This document shows, in pieces, positions 35,175-47,600 of a stretch of 64,000 bases of DNA. Source of the DNA: Cheilinus undulatus (Eukaryota; Chordata; Actinopteri; Labriformes; Labridae); contig NC_054885.1 in NCBI RefSeq assembly GCF_018320785.1, positions 2,988,921 to 3,052,920 of the forward strand, given 5' to 3'. Both the position numbers and the translations under genes were made by a program. The stretch's first letter is position 1. The number at the start of each line of letters is the position of its first letter. The notes beneath the pieces were generated by a model. The model ran no database searches, was not told where the DNA came from, and saw only the letters and a list, made by a program, of their open reading frames with translations.

Positions 35175-36459
35175 GAATTATTGTGTCTGATTTTGGTCCA
35201 TGGTAGAAATGCAACAAAAGACACAATGACACTGTCTGAAACTGCAGATATGGTATAAACATATGTATTTAATTTAACCTCTTTTACAAGAACACATGGC
35301 AATAATATCAGCATAAAAAGGTGCAAACAAAATCATACAAAATAAGACAAAAGGTCAACTCAAAAACAAAGAAAAAAAAACATTCACATAAGGGTTCAAA
35401 GGGACGGTTAAAAACTGACACAGAAAAGAGCGAAGTCATTTTCAGAGTTCATATTAAAGGTATCAGGATACTTCTTGTTGCAAGAAACTCAAAGGGATTG
35501 TGGGAGGAAAGAATCTAGATTTGCATGGATATATGTCCGTCAAAGACTCTGGAAATGTTTCCTGCAGCAGTGCAGTTTGGTTTGATACAGTTTGGCATGG
35601 ATAATCCACAACTTCCAGAGGGTCTGTGCTCATCCTTGAGGGTCAGACAGGCAGACTTGGTACCCCAACCAAGAGTGGCCAAAAACCTAACATAGAATGG
35701 ATCGGTTATTTTGGTGCTTTACCAACTATTAACAGTGGAAATGCAAATACTGGCATACTGAACCAAACCAAACTGGACTGCTTGATTGGTAAATGTTCCA
35801 GGCATAGTTTCCGTTGTGCACATGAAAGTTTCCTGCATGCACAGAAATCCAGATCTTTCCCCAGCCCACGTCTCTTTAGGAATCCTGCAGACACAGCTTA
35901 AATAAAACAGAGGAGCATTTCTTTCCTGTGAACATAAGTCTTAAAGAAGCCGTATGCACTCACATCTCAGAGGTATTTGCAGGTGGTTCAGTAACAGCAG
36001 TCAGATAAAACAACGAGAGTAAAATGTGCAATATTTCAGTGATAGTGAAAGAATAAATTCTGACTATATGACTGACTTTATGCAGATGGATTTCTAAGAA
36101 TAAAACATTCATCAAAGTCAGCGTTTACAGAGGAAAAAGAGCTGTTTTTACACTTGGCTATGCTGGTTCACTAGGATATTTCTACTTTATTATCAGGATA
36201 TTGAGTTTGATGCCTCCTTGAACATGTCCCCTGTTAATATTACCAAACCTTCTACATTTATGAAAGGGAAATGATAATAAAATTTTAAGGATTAGCATGT
36301 CAGTAATCAGATATAGCTTCTACCTGCCCTCGACCTCAGCGCTCATGTTCCATCTTTGTACTGAAAGGACGAAAAAATGACGAGTATTTTATAAGTTCTG
36401 ATTGACTGACGACAATGAAGGTGATTCTGTGAACGCTCCGACTCCCGCGCTCTCTCGGC
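35175..36459 (-). other. desi1 3' UTR and downstream
   Basis: Follows the desi1 stop. No other gene is recognised. The frame at 35626-35901 has no family similarity. The 3' UTR probably ends somewhere in this stretch. Confidence 0.5.
36186..36191 (-). terminator. Candidate desi1 polyadenylation signal
   Basis: AATAAA on the minus strand about 270 bases beyond the desi1 stop codon. Other weak candidates may exist further on; transcript data would decide. Confidence 0.35.
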
Positions 36460-39400
36460 TTAGACGTTCCTCCCTCCGTTGATGACGTTCCCGCCTGGAG
36501 GAGCGATGTGGATCGAGTCCAGAATGGGCCGGAGTAGCTGTCCGAACGGCCTGGAGAAAGACGGATGAGATGGGGATTATCATTTCAACTGAAAAACAAC
36601 ACTACGATTAAAAACGCACCACTAAGACTCCAACAATGTTCTGCAAGTTAGGCAAGCTAATTTTACTCATTGAGAGAAAATGCAGGTTATAAGAATGAGT
36701 ATCACCTAAACATTTATTCTGTTTCTTATGGCCCTGCTTATTATTACAGCACCAACTAGGACAGCCTGTTTTATTTTAAGTCAAACTAAAAGTGTGGCAG
36801 AACTTGTGAGTCTCCTAAGACCAGCCATGTGACGGCAAAAAGAGATGTGCTTTGTGGACAAAGCCTGTAAGCACTTAATAAAACATCTCACATTAACTTT
36901 TTTTGCAGCTCCATAAAGGATTCCATGAGCGAATACTGCAAAAAACACAAGATGCAAGTTGAAAAAACTTATTCCTCAGGTTTTATCAAATGCAATAATA
37001 AATGTAAGGTTACCAAAGACCAGAAAAGCATATTTCAGTGGGTACTGAAGTGACGAAGTACAGTTAAGGTTAGAGAGACTCTGATCCGGCTCAGATGTTA
37101 TCAGGTCAAGGGTGAAGTCGAGGTGTTTCTTATCAGCTGACTTACGTAGAGAGGACTTCAGACGGCAGGTCGGTGATGTAGGTGGGGATGCTCCGGCCCG
37201 TCAGGAATTGGGCCACCTCGTTGGTGAAGGTGTTGCAATTGTGCTCAAACAGGCGATACCTGTCACCTCTAAACAGGAAACAGTGGGAGAGAATGAATAC
37301 ATAAGAAACACCAAATAAAAGCTCACATGCACTACGAACAGGCATGAGACAGCCGCTGGTTTTACTGATAACTACTGCAAAATCCATCATTGTTGTTATG
37401 CCACTTAAGCCGTTGTGAAAACTGAGCTTTGATATCAGGATAAAAATGTCCAGACAGAATGCAATCTAGATTTGTTGAGGTGATTTAAAAATACATCCAC
37501 ACAGGATGTAAAGGAAACATTTCAGGGACTGTGTGACGGTGAATCAAAGAAAATCCTGCACCTTTCTTAGCATGTTTGTTTCTGAGTTTTTAGAGCATAA
37601 ATGAGTGAAGCAATCAGAAAAAAATGCCTTAATTCTCTATATCACTGCTTCGTTTGTTACTACTTTCTCTCCTTAAGCTCAAGTCGATCACCCATTGCTG
37701 CACACTCTCTCTAATGCTCTCTTTCAGCAGCTTTTAAATAACCATCCATTCTTTATCTAAACCCGCTCAGGGCTCCAGCCTGGACTGGTTGCCAGTCAAT
37801 CACTGGACTGACATACAAAGACTAACAACTGGCCAAGCCCACACCCAAACCTACGGGCAATTTAGAGTCCTCCTTAACCTACTGAGCATGTCTTTGGACT
37901 GTGGGAGGAGCCAGAGCACTCAAAAGCTGTTTCCACCACATGTCTGGCTTGATAGAGTACAGTTTCAGTATCTCATACTAGTTTGCATTTGAACAGACAC
38001 CTGTGCCCTCACTTGGTGGGTGAACTATCGAGGCTTTAGCAGCAACAGTTGTGAAATCATTTATTTTTCTGTGCCTGTGTCTACTTTAGGACTTTAAATG
38101 TGTGGCATATAAGAAGAGAATTCTAACATCTACTCCACCTGTATGTGCTTTCTCCTAGAGAGGAGAGATAATCCATGAAGATCTCTTCGGACACCTCAGT
38201 CTCTCCCAGCTCCACCACCGTGTCTGGAGGTCCTAACATCGTCCCACCCTGAAAAACACAGCAGCAAATTCAACACGGCAGCATAAAGATACTGCATCTA
38301 CATTGTTGATCCCCAAACATTCAGGGTCGCATGTGTCTGCAGTGTTGTGCATCTTTAAAGTCTGATTTTGATTGGCTGAGACTCTTGTGCATCATGTTAC
38401 TGTCTCTTTGTAGGACAAAAACGATAATCTGGGTCTGAGCAGAGCACATAAATAAAATCCTTCTGCAGCAATTTGTGACATGTTTCCTTATTATGATGAA
38501 AATAGGCACTGGTTTGATTTCCACCCATCCCACACACTCGCCTGCTTTCAATTACAGACAAACCAAGCACCAAAAAGCCTAAATTGTTTTCTCATTTTAA
38601 TTATGTTTGTTATAAAAACCCCGCTGTGAAGGAAAGGACTCCACTCTTTTTAGATATAAAAGCAGAAGTAGCACAACGAAAGATGTGGAACAGGGTAGTC
38701 TTATAGCAGGATTTGTACTGAAGAATGGTGCAGTTTGGACCTCAGGTGAAACAAAATATACGACTGAAACCACAAGTTTCCATACATTTCCTCAGTTTTA
38801 GTAGCACTGCCTTTAAAGTGCATGGGTCAAATGTTTTAGGTATCCTTCCTCAAGCTTCTCACAAGTTTCCTGGATTTTGCCCCATTCCTCCTGACAGAGC
38901 TGGTCTAACTGAGTCAGGTTTGAAGGCCGCCTTGCTCGCACACACCTCTTCAGCTCTGCTCACAAATTACCTCTAGGACTGAGATCAGGGTTTAGTGATG
39001 GCCGCTCCAAACCACTGACTTTGACGTCCTTCAGCTTCTTTGTAACTAACCTCGCGGTTTGCCGAGGGTCATCAAACATTTGAAGACCCGTTTGTGCCCA
39101 TGTTTCAATCTTTGGGCTGATGTTTTGAGAGTCTGCTTCAATATTTTTACATAATGTTTTTTCCTCATGACGCCATTGATTTTGGGAAGTTCATCAGTCC
39201 CTCCTGCAGCAAAACACCCCCACAACATGATGCTGCCACCCCTGTACTTCACAGTTAGGATGGCGTTCTCAGGCTTTTCCTCTTATTTTGTCCCTGTGTG
39301 CATCTGCAAACTGTAATCTGGCTTTTGGAGTAACGGCTTCTTCCTCAGCTTCAGCAGCATCTTCACAAGCTCTTTAGCCTCTGCTCTTGGGTTAATATGC

Positions 39401-42314
39401 ACATTTTGAACCGAAGTACGCTCATGTCTGGGACACAGAGCCGTCTCCGTCCTGAGCGGACGGCTGGACATTCCCATCATTAGTACTGGTGTGTAACTGT
39501 CTGAACAGCTGAACATGAAACCTTCAGGGATCTGGAAACTGTACCCAAGGATGAACCAGACTTGTTGAGGTCCACAGTTCTCCCCCTATATCGCTGCTGA
39601 TTTCTTTGAATTTTCCCATGATGCCACACAAGGAAGCAGCGTGTTTGAAGTGTGTGTCCAATCAACTCACATGTTGTCAATCAACCTATCAGAAGCTTCC
39701 AAAGCCATGACATCATCATCTGGGCCTTCCCAGATCATTTAAAGTAGTGTTTCTAAACTGGTGGGTCGGGACCCTACAGTGGGTCATGGAGCAGTTTTCA
39801 GTGGGTCGCGAATGTGTGTCTGGAAAAAATGGTGGCAAAAGTCTATGAAGAACATTCAACCGTACCATTTATTTTACTGTTTTTATTGTGATAATGGGTC
39901 AATTTAAATGTTTTATTTATATTTCAACATATTTATCTCCTTTTCTTGCAATAAAAGAGCTGTTTTTACCCTGTCAATGAAGTAATTTCTCAACATCTTT
40001 GGAAAATTGGCTAAAATTTACACGGTATCATGGGGAACAAGAAGTGTAGAACATGAGTTTTGCCCTGTCTCTTGTTCCTGTCATAAATTCTGTTCCATCA
40101 AAGATCCCAAGTGCAACATTTTTATTTATTTAAAAGTGCATTGTTGAAAATTTTTGGAAATCTGGGCGATGATTTGTCATCAAAGATATTGGTGGTTCCT
40201 GGGGCTAGAGCAGTTAATAATCTTAGTGTATGTGAGCGTCTGACTTTGAATAAAATAATAATAAAAAAATCCTCTAAAAAATCGTCTCTCTCATTATTCT
40301 GGGATTTAGCAAATAGAAATAATTTTGGTAATCCTGACTGAGCTAAAACAGGAAAAGTTTAGTCTGATTTAATATCAGACAGCGAGGAAAAAAAAAGGTT
40401 ATGTGTCTTTTTATACAGTGGATGTTCTTGTTTCAACTGTGTTACTGAGAGAAAAGCATATCACCTCAGAAACCCTGGAGATAAATACATGAAAACATTT
40501 TATTTTACTCAATCAGCTGTGGAAATTTGTAGATTGTAGCTGTTCTAAGAGATACAAACACATTATTGAGGGAAGAACAGTTTTGACATCCTAAAATAAC
40601 TAGATAAATGAGTCAAAATCTCAAGAAAACAAGCAAAAGCTCTCGTCTATCACAGCAAAATGATAACTATGAATATATCTGCCTGGTTAAGAGCTTCTTT
40701 TCACACATCTCTTGTACCAGAAAACTTCCACGGCTCATTAAAAGCAGCTCTGAGACTCAATTTTGGCTCACAATGACTGTTCTCTAGAAGTAAAGGCCAG
40801 GTAAATGGAGCAGGTTTAAGACAGTTCTTCTCTCCAGGATAGTGTCAGTGACATTTTAATAAGGCTTTTATAAACACACGGCCCTATGACTGTTTATGGA
40901 TTTAAATTAAGCTGGCAGCGGGAACATTAGAATAATCTGAGTAGCTCCAATCAAACATCAGACATTTGCTACTCTAGAAGCGGTCAGAGAGCTTGTGATG
41001 GACTTACCGGTGAACAGCTCGAGATCCCCTCCCCTCCGAAGAAGAATTCATCTCCGTATGCGACTATAGCTGTGTGCCTGAATGAAAAAGCACAAAGTTA
41101 TTACAAAGAGAACACTTTTATTGTCGCATTTAATGTCCCTGTTAAAGTTTTTTATTAACTAATTTTGGAAAAAAAAAAATCCTAGGGACTGCAGTAGTTC
41201 AGACTCTAAGGACCTCTGGCTGGGAACCAGAGGGCTGCTAGTCCAGACTTCAGTATAAACCTTGGACTGGTTGCTGGAGAGGAGCCAACTAACCCAGAGG
41301 GCATTTATCCACACTTCAACCCCGAAACAACCACGCTGGAGGGCATTTTTCTACACGCGTCCAGTAAGACAGTGTCTCTTTGTCCACTGGGAGCTCCTCT
41401 GAGAGCATTTTTCCATATTTCATTTATGGAATGGCGTCATAAGAAGGCACTTCAGCTGCATCTTCTCCAACATCAGGACAAAGATTGAGATTATATTTCC
41501 CATCAGGGATTAATATAAAGCAAATGTTATTATCATGAATGGTGACGTTAAGGTAAATTCTGATCATCACTGAGAGCAATTCTGGACATATCTTCAACAA
41601 ACGCTGCATAAATATGACCATAGATGACAAAAATCACAATATTTTGGCAGTTGTACATTGCCTCATTATTTCTGACTCTTTGATTTCCTATTTTTTAAAC
41701 ATATATTTGATTTGAGCACATGTTTAAAGCTGTTTTATGGTTTTAATTTGATTTTTAAAAGTCCATGTAATAGCTTCCAGGCCAGGAACAGGTCACAGGC
41801 CTATCTAACCTTTATCTGTTGTGTACACAAATGTAATAAGATTGTTTTCATAAATCAGGTGATCGCAGGTGAGCCATCTGGCAATATAAAAGAGAGAATA
41901 CATACCAGATCCCTTCCAGCTGTTTTCCTATGAGGAGAAGAGAAGTAAGAAGGGACAGATTATAAAGTAAACCTGGAGTACATAACCCTCCGCCCACATT
42001 CGATAGGATAAATCAGTCACGATTCATAATTTATCTTCATTATAAATTAAGAAAAAATACAGGAAAATGAAAATGTAAGGAAAGATCAGCACATTACACG
42101 GTAAGAACCGTATCAAACAGACTAAATACACAGTCCAGCTCCAGCATCTTGACTTGATATTTATAATTAAGAGCCATTTGTCCCCGAGGCCAGACTGTAT
42201 CGGATTTTATTATCTCTACTTACCTAACATGATGGGACTGAGGCTGCGGGCCATTCCTCTCGATAAATCATAAATGTACAGTTGGACATTGTACCGCGTA
42301 GCATTCTTGTCCAT
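36460..42314 (-). CDS. desi1: Desumoylating isopeptidase 1 (PPPDE cysteine protease)
   Basis: DESI1 is a PPPDE-family (C97) cysteine protease reported to remove SUMO from substrates and to work as a homodimer. The coding sequence has six exons (minus strand, high to low): 42314-42224, 41927-41906, 41077-41008, 38248-38139, 37268-37146 and 36550-36460, ending in TAA. They total 507 bp, or 168 residues, the same length as the human protein. All junctions keep frame with GT-AG sites; exon 2 is only 22 bp. The start is [18 protein letters not shown], with an in-frame stop two codons upstream. The PPPDE fold covers about residues 9-145. The catalytic His39 lies in GIWHTAI and Cys109 in [19 protein letters not shown]. 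The C-terminus is [13 protein letters not shown]. Introns contain a Tc1 remnant and other repeats. No lesion was seen, so it should be functional. Confidence 0.96.
37745..37930 (-). repeat. Teleost dispersed repeat fragment in desi1 intron
   Basis: Reads AACCATCCATTCTTTATCTA, CTGGACTGGTTGCCAGTCAA, CGGGCAATTTAGAGTCCTCC, then ATGTCTTTGGACTGTGGGAG. This is the reverse orientation of the widespread family represented at 22403-22700. It lies in the intron between exons 4 and 5. Confidence 0.65.
38750..39745 (-). pseudogene. Tc1-like transposase remnant in desi1 intron 3
   Basis: Minus-strand fragments in several frames read through a Tc1-family transposase: an N-terminal piece near 39480-39680 ([20 protein letters not shown]), a middle piece at 39283-39516 and a catalytic piece at 39046-39252 ([20 protein letters not shown], then [10 protein letters not shown]). 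Stops and frameshifts separate them. The right edge holds CTTTGGAAGCTTCTGATAGG on the minus strand. The left edge (about 38750) is decayed. Confidence 0.85.
39754..39835 (+). mobile_element. hAT-like end fragment
   Basis: AGTGTTTCTAAACTGGTGGG, then AGTGGGTCATGGAGCAGTTT and CAGTGGGTCGCG. Same family as the complete 238-bp element at 54990-55227. The partner end was not located. Confidence 0.5.
41180..41420. repeat. Possible SINE-like repeat in desi1 intron 2
   Basis: CTGGGAACCAGAGGGCTGCT followed by AGTCCAGACTTC resembles the anticodon-to-B-box part of a tRNA-derived SINE. Internal phrases with AGAGGGCATTT / GAGGGCATTTTTC / GAGAGCATTTTTCC recur three times at spacings of about 45-70 bp. Not assigned to a known family. 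Confidence 0.35.
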
Positions 42315-43098
42315 AACTTAAACCCTAAAGGAGCTAAATTTGATTTCTGATCGACCGGCTGAGCTACAGATAGAGATATTTAACGCCACAGCTGACAGAG
42401 AGGATCTCTAAGAATGATGTCATCACGTCTAAAAGCACGTAGAAGCCATCCGATTCTACCACCTTCAAAATAAAATTTTGCCCCAATAACGTCAACAGAG
42501 CATCGCATGGTTTATGAGCTTTATTCTGAAGGAAGATTGAGCTTTTTCCGTTTCACAGTTGCTAATGCTAGATGACTTGACTAACTTTTAATCTTTCTCA
42601 TAACGGTTTTTGCGCTTGGATACGATAAAAAGAGCTTTAAAGAAGTGATAAATTTCTCAAAATGTCCCATATCCGCTCCTCTTAAAGAATTAAATACACG
42701 TTAACTCGTAGATTTGTTTAATATAATACTCAACATTTCAATCAAAGCACACAATTTCGATCATTTAATGGAACTGTAACAGTTTCAGAAACTCGTTACT
42801 CTTATTTTTAGTTGTATTTGGGCATAAATTCTCTCCACAGTGGGTTAAATTCAAAAGTGGGACACTGACACGGTCATGGATGCTGTTTGTAACAATGTGT
42901 CGTACGCGGACGAGTCGGTTTTAAGAACCGACTCTTTTATGTAAACGCTGAGATGCGAATCCCAATCAAGACTCGTTTTTTAAATTTTGTTTGTAAGTGT
43001 GCTGTTTGGTTGATTGATAGGGATCTTTCCTTCACAACACTCTAATTCAGGCTGACCATGCAACAAGGACTCATTGTTGATGGTTAATGTTTTATATC
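42315..43098. other. desi1 upstream region
   Basis: 5' UTR and promoter of desi1 should start here (minus orientation), but no TATA or clear CpG island is visible. A 9-bp stem hairpin at 42912-42934 (GAGTCGGTT / AACCGACTC) with adjacent GTAAACGCTGAGATGCGAAT resembles a decayed hAT terminus. Confidence 0.4.
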
Positions 43099-43192
43099 AT
43101 GGGTGTCAATAAGCCAAGCAAGTGAGAAGATTTTATCTAGCCTGTACGGATAGGAAATAAGTCAAATAAATTCATGATATAGGTTCTTTGGT
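43099..43192 (+). repeat. ~90-bp direct repeat, left copy
   Basis: CATGGGTGTCAATAAGCC followed by AAGCAAGTGAGAAGATTTTA and ATAGGTTCTTTG. The same sequence recurs with about 90% identity, split by a LINE insertion, at 49639-49654 plus 51176-51252. The two copies flank the THAP-DDE transposon block in the same orientation. Confidence 0.85.
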
Positions 43193-43637
43193 GTGACTTT
43201 GTTGTCTGTGTCTGTGATGACATGTTTGTTCAGCGCATTTACAGAGATACCACTGTTTTAAGCACCCTGAAACAGAGTTGTGACAGGTTTTTCTTTTACA
43301 CATATCTGCCCAAATACCGCTCTGTGCTCAGTGACTGGAGAGACACTATGCATAGCAAATTCATTTTTCTCATCATTGTTTAATAGTTTACTTTACTGAA
43401 AACTGAGTTCTGTATTTTGGCAGTTTGTTAATTTTAAAAAGTGACAAAAAAATGACAAACATTTGATTCTACACAGATTTCTGTTTATTTTTCAATTAAA
43501 CATCTTGTGTAATTAATTTGATTCAATTTCATGTATATTATATCCAGACAGAGCATATTAACATTAACAGTAAAACAAAGTCTAACCTGCCTTTTTGGGA
43601 GCTACAAACACCACAGCAACAATTTCAGTGATCTGTA
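43193..43637. other. Left flank of transposon block
   Basis: AT-rich, no gene. Contains CTACAAACACCACAGCAACA near 43613, which weakly resembles the reverse complement of a stretch near 49540 beyond the THAP exon. Too weak to call a terminal inverted repeat. Confidence 0.3.
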
Positions 43638-44483
43638 CAGAGTAGTTATCAAACTTTTTTTTTGCCCAAGGTGCACCTAAGGTTAAACAAAAATCTCAAG
43701 GCACACCATATTCATATCAATACAAAACAGACTTTTAAATAATATAACAATCAAGGTGGCCCATCAGGGGGATAAAGGGGAGAGGTTTCTGGGACCCAGT
43801 CAACTGGGGCTGGCAAAAGGTGGCAAAAATTGGTGATGGAAAAAAACACATGGAAAAAGTGGGCAAATGGGTACAAATGACCAAAAAGGGTTAAATGTTG
43901 TAAAAAGGTGGTAAAAAAAAAAAATTGGTTAAAAGTGATTTAAATTGGAAAGTGGCCAAAGAAAGGTAAAGAGTGAAAATATGCAAAAAGGTGACCAAAA
44001 AATTGGTTGAAAGTGTCAAAAAGGTGGCAAAAGAGTAAAAGTTTGCTAACTGGTTGTAAAAGCGTGTTAAAAGTGATGAAAATAATTGGCTAAAAAAATC
44101 AAAATAATAGCAAAAGTAGGCAAAAAACAGCAAAAGGTAGCAAAAAGGGGTTGATGCAAAAAGATCAAAAAAAGTAGCAAAATTGATCAAAAGTTAAAAA
44201 AAAAAAAGTTGCTAAAATTAAAAAAAAAAAGCAGCAAAAAATGGTTTAAGTTATCAAAATAAGAGGCAAAATGGGTAGAAAGTTGGTTAACTTGGTTAAA
44301 AGTAGCATGAATTCATAGTTTCAACACCAAATTCAATCTAAGAATAGCTTGCTACATGAAATACCTGTTAGCCACTGATATCATCAATAAATCACATTCT
44401 ATAAAAACATTCTCTGGATGTTTTTCAGGGGACCGGCCAGATCCCCGAGGCACACCTTGACTTGCACCATTTGAGAACCACTG
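43638..44483 (+). mobile_element. hAT-like element with array, copy 1
   Basis: Right end TTTGAGAACCACTG, left end a decayed CAGAGTAGTTATCAAAC; both belong to the CAGTGGTTNTCAAAC type. Just inside the left end is TTTGCCCAAGGTGCACCTAA, shared with 59110-60226. It carries the GGGGAGAGGTTTCTGGGACC module and a degenerate GTGGCAAAAA array (about 43813-44290). The target duplication is not preserved. Confidence 0.7.
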
Positions 44484-44662
44484 CCACAGCGCACTAGAGG
44501 ACTTTTTAGAGTTTATCAAGCCTTATGCTTTAATATTAGAATCTCTCTTACAGATTTGAAGGGTGATTTACATGAACAATGCTGACAACATTATTGAAAT
44601 GACAATACAAAAAACAAACTTTTTTTCTTGTGAAAATGTCTGTTGGCTCCACATCTACATTA

Positions 44663-47600
44663 CTAGCACTTGCTTGCCCAGGCTTTGACTAAAGGTCTAT
44701 TTTGGTAGTTAACCAAGAGGCAGGCTACTGAGTTCAGCTGATTGATGCTGCCTGTGAGTGAAAGAGGGATTACTGTACTGAATATCTTGTGCTCTTTCAC
44801 CCTTCGAATAAGCCGTTCAACATGGACTCTCAGTCTTGCAATAGACTGAGTCTCCCTGACCTCGGCTCCAGACATTTGTGCTCTCTTTGACAGGAAGGCA
44901 GGTATGTAGACCTTGCAGGGCACGCAGTCTCCCACAAGAAAACCCTTGTCCACCATGATTGCCATTGTTGGTTTCAGCTGTGACACGATGCCGGACTGCT
45001 TCACGATCTCTTTGTCACTGATGGAGCCTTCATAAAGTGATGACACAAAGGTCACTGCACCATGAGGGGCCATACCAATCAAACCTTTGAAGGTGGAGTG
45101 TGATTTGTAGGTGGAGAAGACCTCGCTCTGAAGGAGAAGAGAGTTTGGTGTTTGGCAGTAGAGTTCAGTGCAGTCCAAGATCACCTGAGTATCAGCAAAG
45201 CCATGAAAAACATCTGGCAGGTGAACCTTCACTTCCTCCTCAGAAAGCCAAATGCCCACAGCTCCCAGCACAGTGTAAAGGAAGTTTGCCCAGGTGTTGA
45301 TGACGCAGCTCACTGTTGATTGGTGAATTTTAAATCTGTGGGCCAGATCTTTCTCCATCAGACCCAATGATAGGTAGGTCATGAACAGAAAAAACTCGTC
45401 AATGGGCTGAAGTGACTGTGGAAAAAAATACAGTTACCTCATAATTAGAGACCATAACTGATGCAACTAATTGTCATGCAAACAATAGAATAAAAAATCC
45501 ACTATCTTCCAAACAATTTTACAGATGATGGGTTGAAAGGGTTACTATTTTGGTTGAATAAAGTAACTAATCACCTAAAAAAATGAAGTAAATTAACCTT
45601 AAAAAAGTTATCAGGTAACTTTAAAACCATCCATTATTTTTAGGTGAACTAAATGATAAGCATAAGCAAATTATGATAAGAAAAGAAAAAACAAGATGGC
45701 TTGATTGAACCCTTACACACCTGTGGACTATATAAGAAAGGTTTTAGTTTCAACCAGCAGTCATGTGTGAGAGGCTCCAAAGATAGAGCAGGGCAAATGA
45801 TTGAACTTCAGTTTCAATTTTGACTTCCTGTGTCCATTAAAACAAAATCTAGGATCAATCATAGACAAGTTAAAATTATTACTGTGCCATATTCCTCATT
45901 GCACTTTTTGAGATGTATTATTTGATTTTGTTTTCATGTGTTTAAAGTTTTCAAGAGTAAAGATTGTTCAAGTTCAAGTAATGCATGTGATGCAGCTATA
46001 GTAAAATCACTTATTTACAGTGTTTAACTGTGATTTTAATAGCAAAGAGAAAAATTGCGATTTTAAATTTTGCAATAATTGAGCAGCTCTTACATGAAGT
46101 GTTATCAATTTCCAATAGATCGAGGTATACATGGTTATAGAGTTGAATATCATTATTTAGAAAAAGTTATCAGGATTTTCAAGGCATAGAATTTAACTTA
46201 AGACACTTTAAGAGAATGACTTACAGACATTAAGATGAAACAAACCTAAGTGACATCAGAAGTTGTACTGCTAACCAAAACAATGCACTGTGTTCAGAAT
46301 CTTATTACCTGCTCCATAAGAATAAGACATTTACCGTTGCATTGGCAGTGTGAGGGGCATCAGCTGCACACCGAACTCTTGTAACACGGACCATCTTGTG
46401 CGTCGCTGGTTCTATCTGCCTCCAAAATGCCATCAGGTGGGCGTGACTAGCAAACCTGTAATACATTCATATCCTCCTGAGACCCTGTGTGCACAACAGA
46501 GGACATCATTGCATTTTGACTTTCCTACAACACGGAAAAACTTTCTGCTATTCGGACTTTAGAAGTATTTGTCCAGAATTTTCATGAAGTTTAAAGTTAT
46601 TTGCTTGGAATATCTGGAGAATTAATTTTGGGTACTTTTATGGGGATTTAAGGAATTTATTCATGGAATTTGGGGGATCTGATTGGAAATGTGTGGAGGG
46701 GATATTCTTTGAGATTTTCCTGAATTTTTATAGAACTTTTAGGGAATTAATTTGGATTTTGGAGGGAACATGTTTGGAATTTTCCCTTTGAAATGTGGGT
46801 TGAATTTATTTGTAAATTTCTGTTAATTTGATTAGAATTTTTTGGGCAATTTTCTAGATTTTTTTCAGGACTTTTCTTGGGATTTTAGGTGAAAACTTTA
46901 TGAAAATCTTTCGGCCTTTTCAGAAAAGCTAACTGAGACATTTTGGGAATATTTGAGGAGATTTGGGGGAATTTTGAAAGAATTTTTAAATTTCACAGAT
47001 TTATTTTTGTAATTTAGGGGATATTTTCTAACCCTCTGTATTTTAAAGGGATTTTTTCCGGGATCTTCAGAACTTTTAGTCAAAATTTAGTTCATACCTG
47101 CCAGGTATCAGGTCCATTATCAGAAACAGGACTTTACTGTATGTCTTTGAATGACTGATACCATTTCTTACTGACTGAAAAACCTCCTATCAACTAGGGC
47201 TGGGCAATTAATCACAAATTAGATTAAATCGCAATATGGCATGCAGCAATTTTCAAATTGCAGACAGTGCAATATTTCTTTAACTAGAAAAGTGTCAAAA
47301 TATCAGTTTGATATAATCTTTTTTTTTCTTTTTCATGCGTTATACCAGTGTTACTCAACCCTGCTCAACCTAAGAGCCAAAGTGTTAAAAAATACCTTTG
47401 CAAGAGCCACAATCTAAGAGGTGAAAAGTGGCAAAAACAGCTTGAAGTAGCAATAACAATAAGTCAAACATGGCAAAATGCTCAAAAATGGGCGAAAATA
47501 GGAAGGAAAAGGGTCAGAAAGTAGCAAAAAAATGGGTGAGAAGTGACAAAACAATGAGTTACAGTTGGCATAAAATGGTCCAAAAGTGGCAAAACTGTGG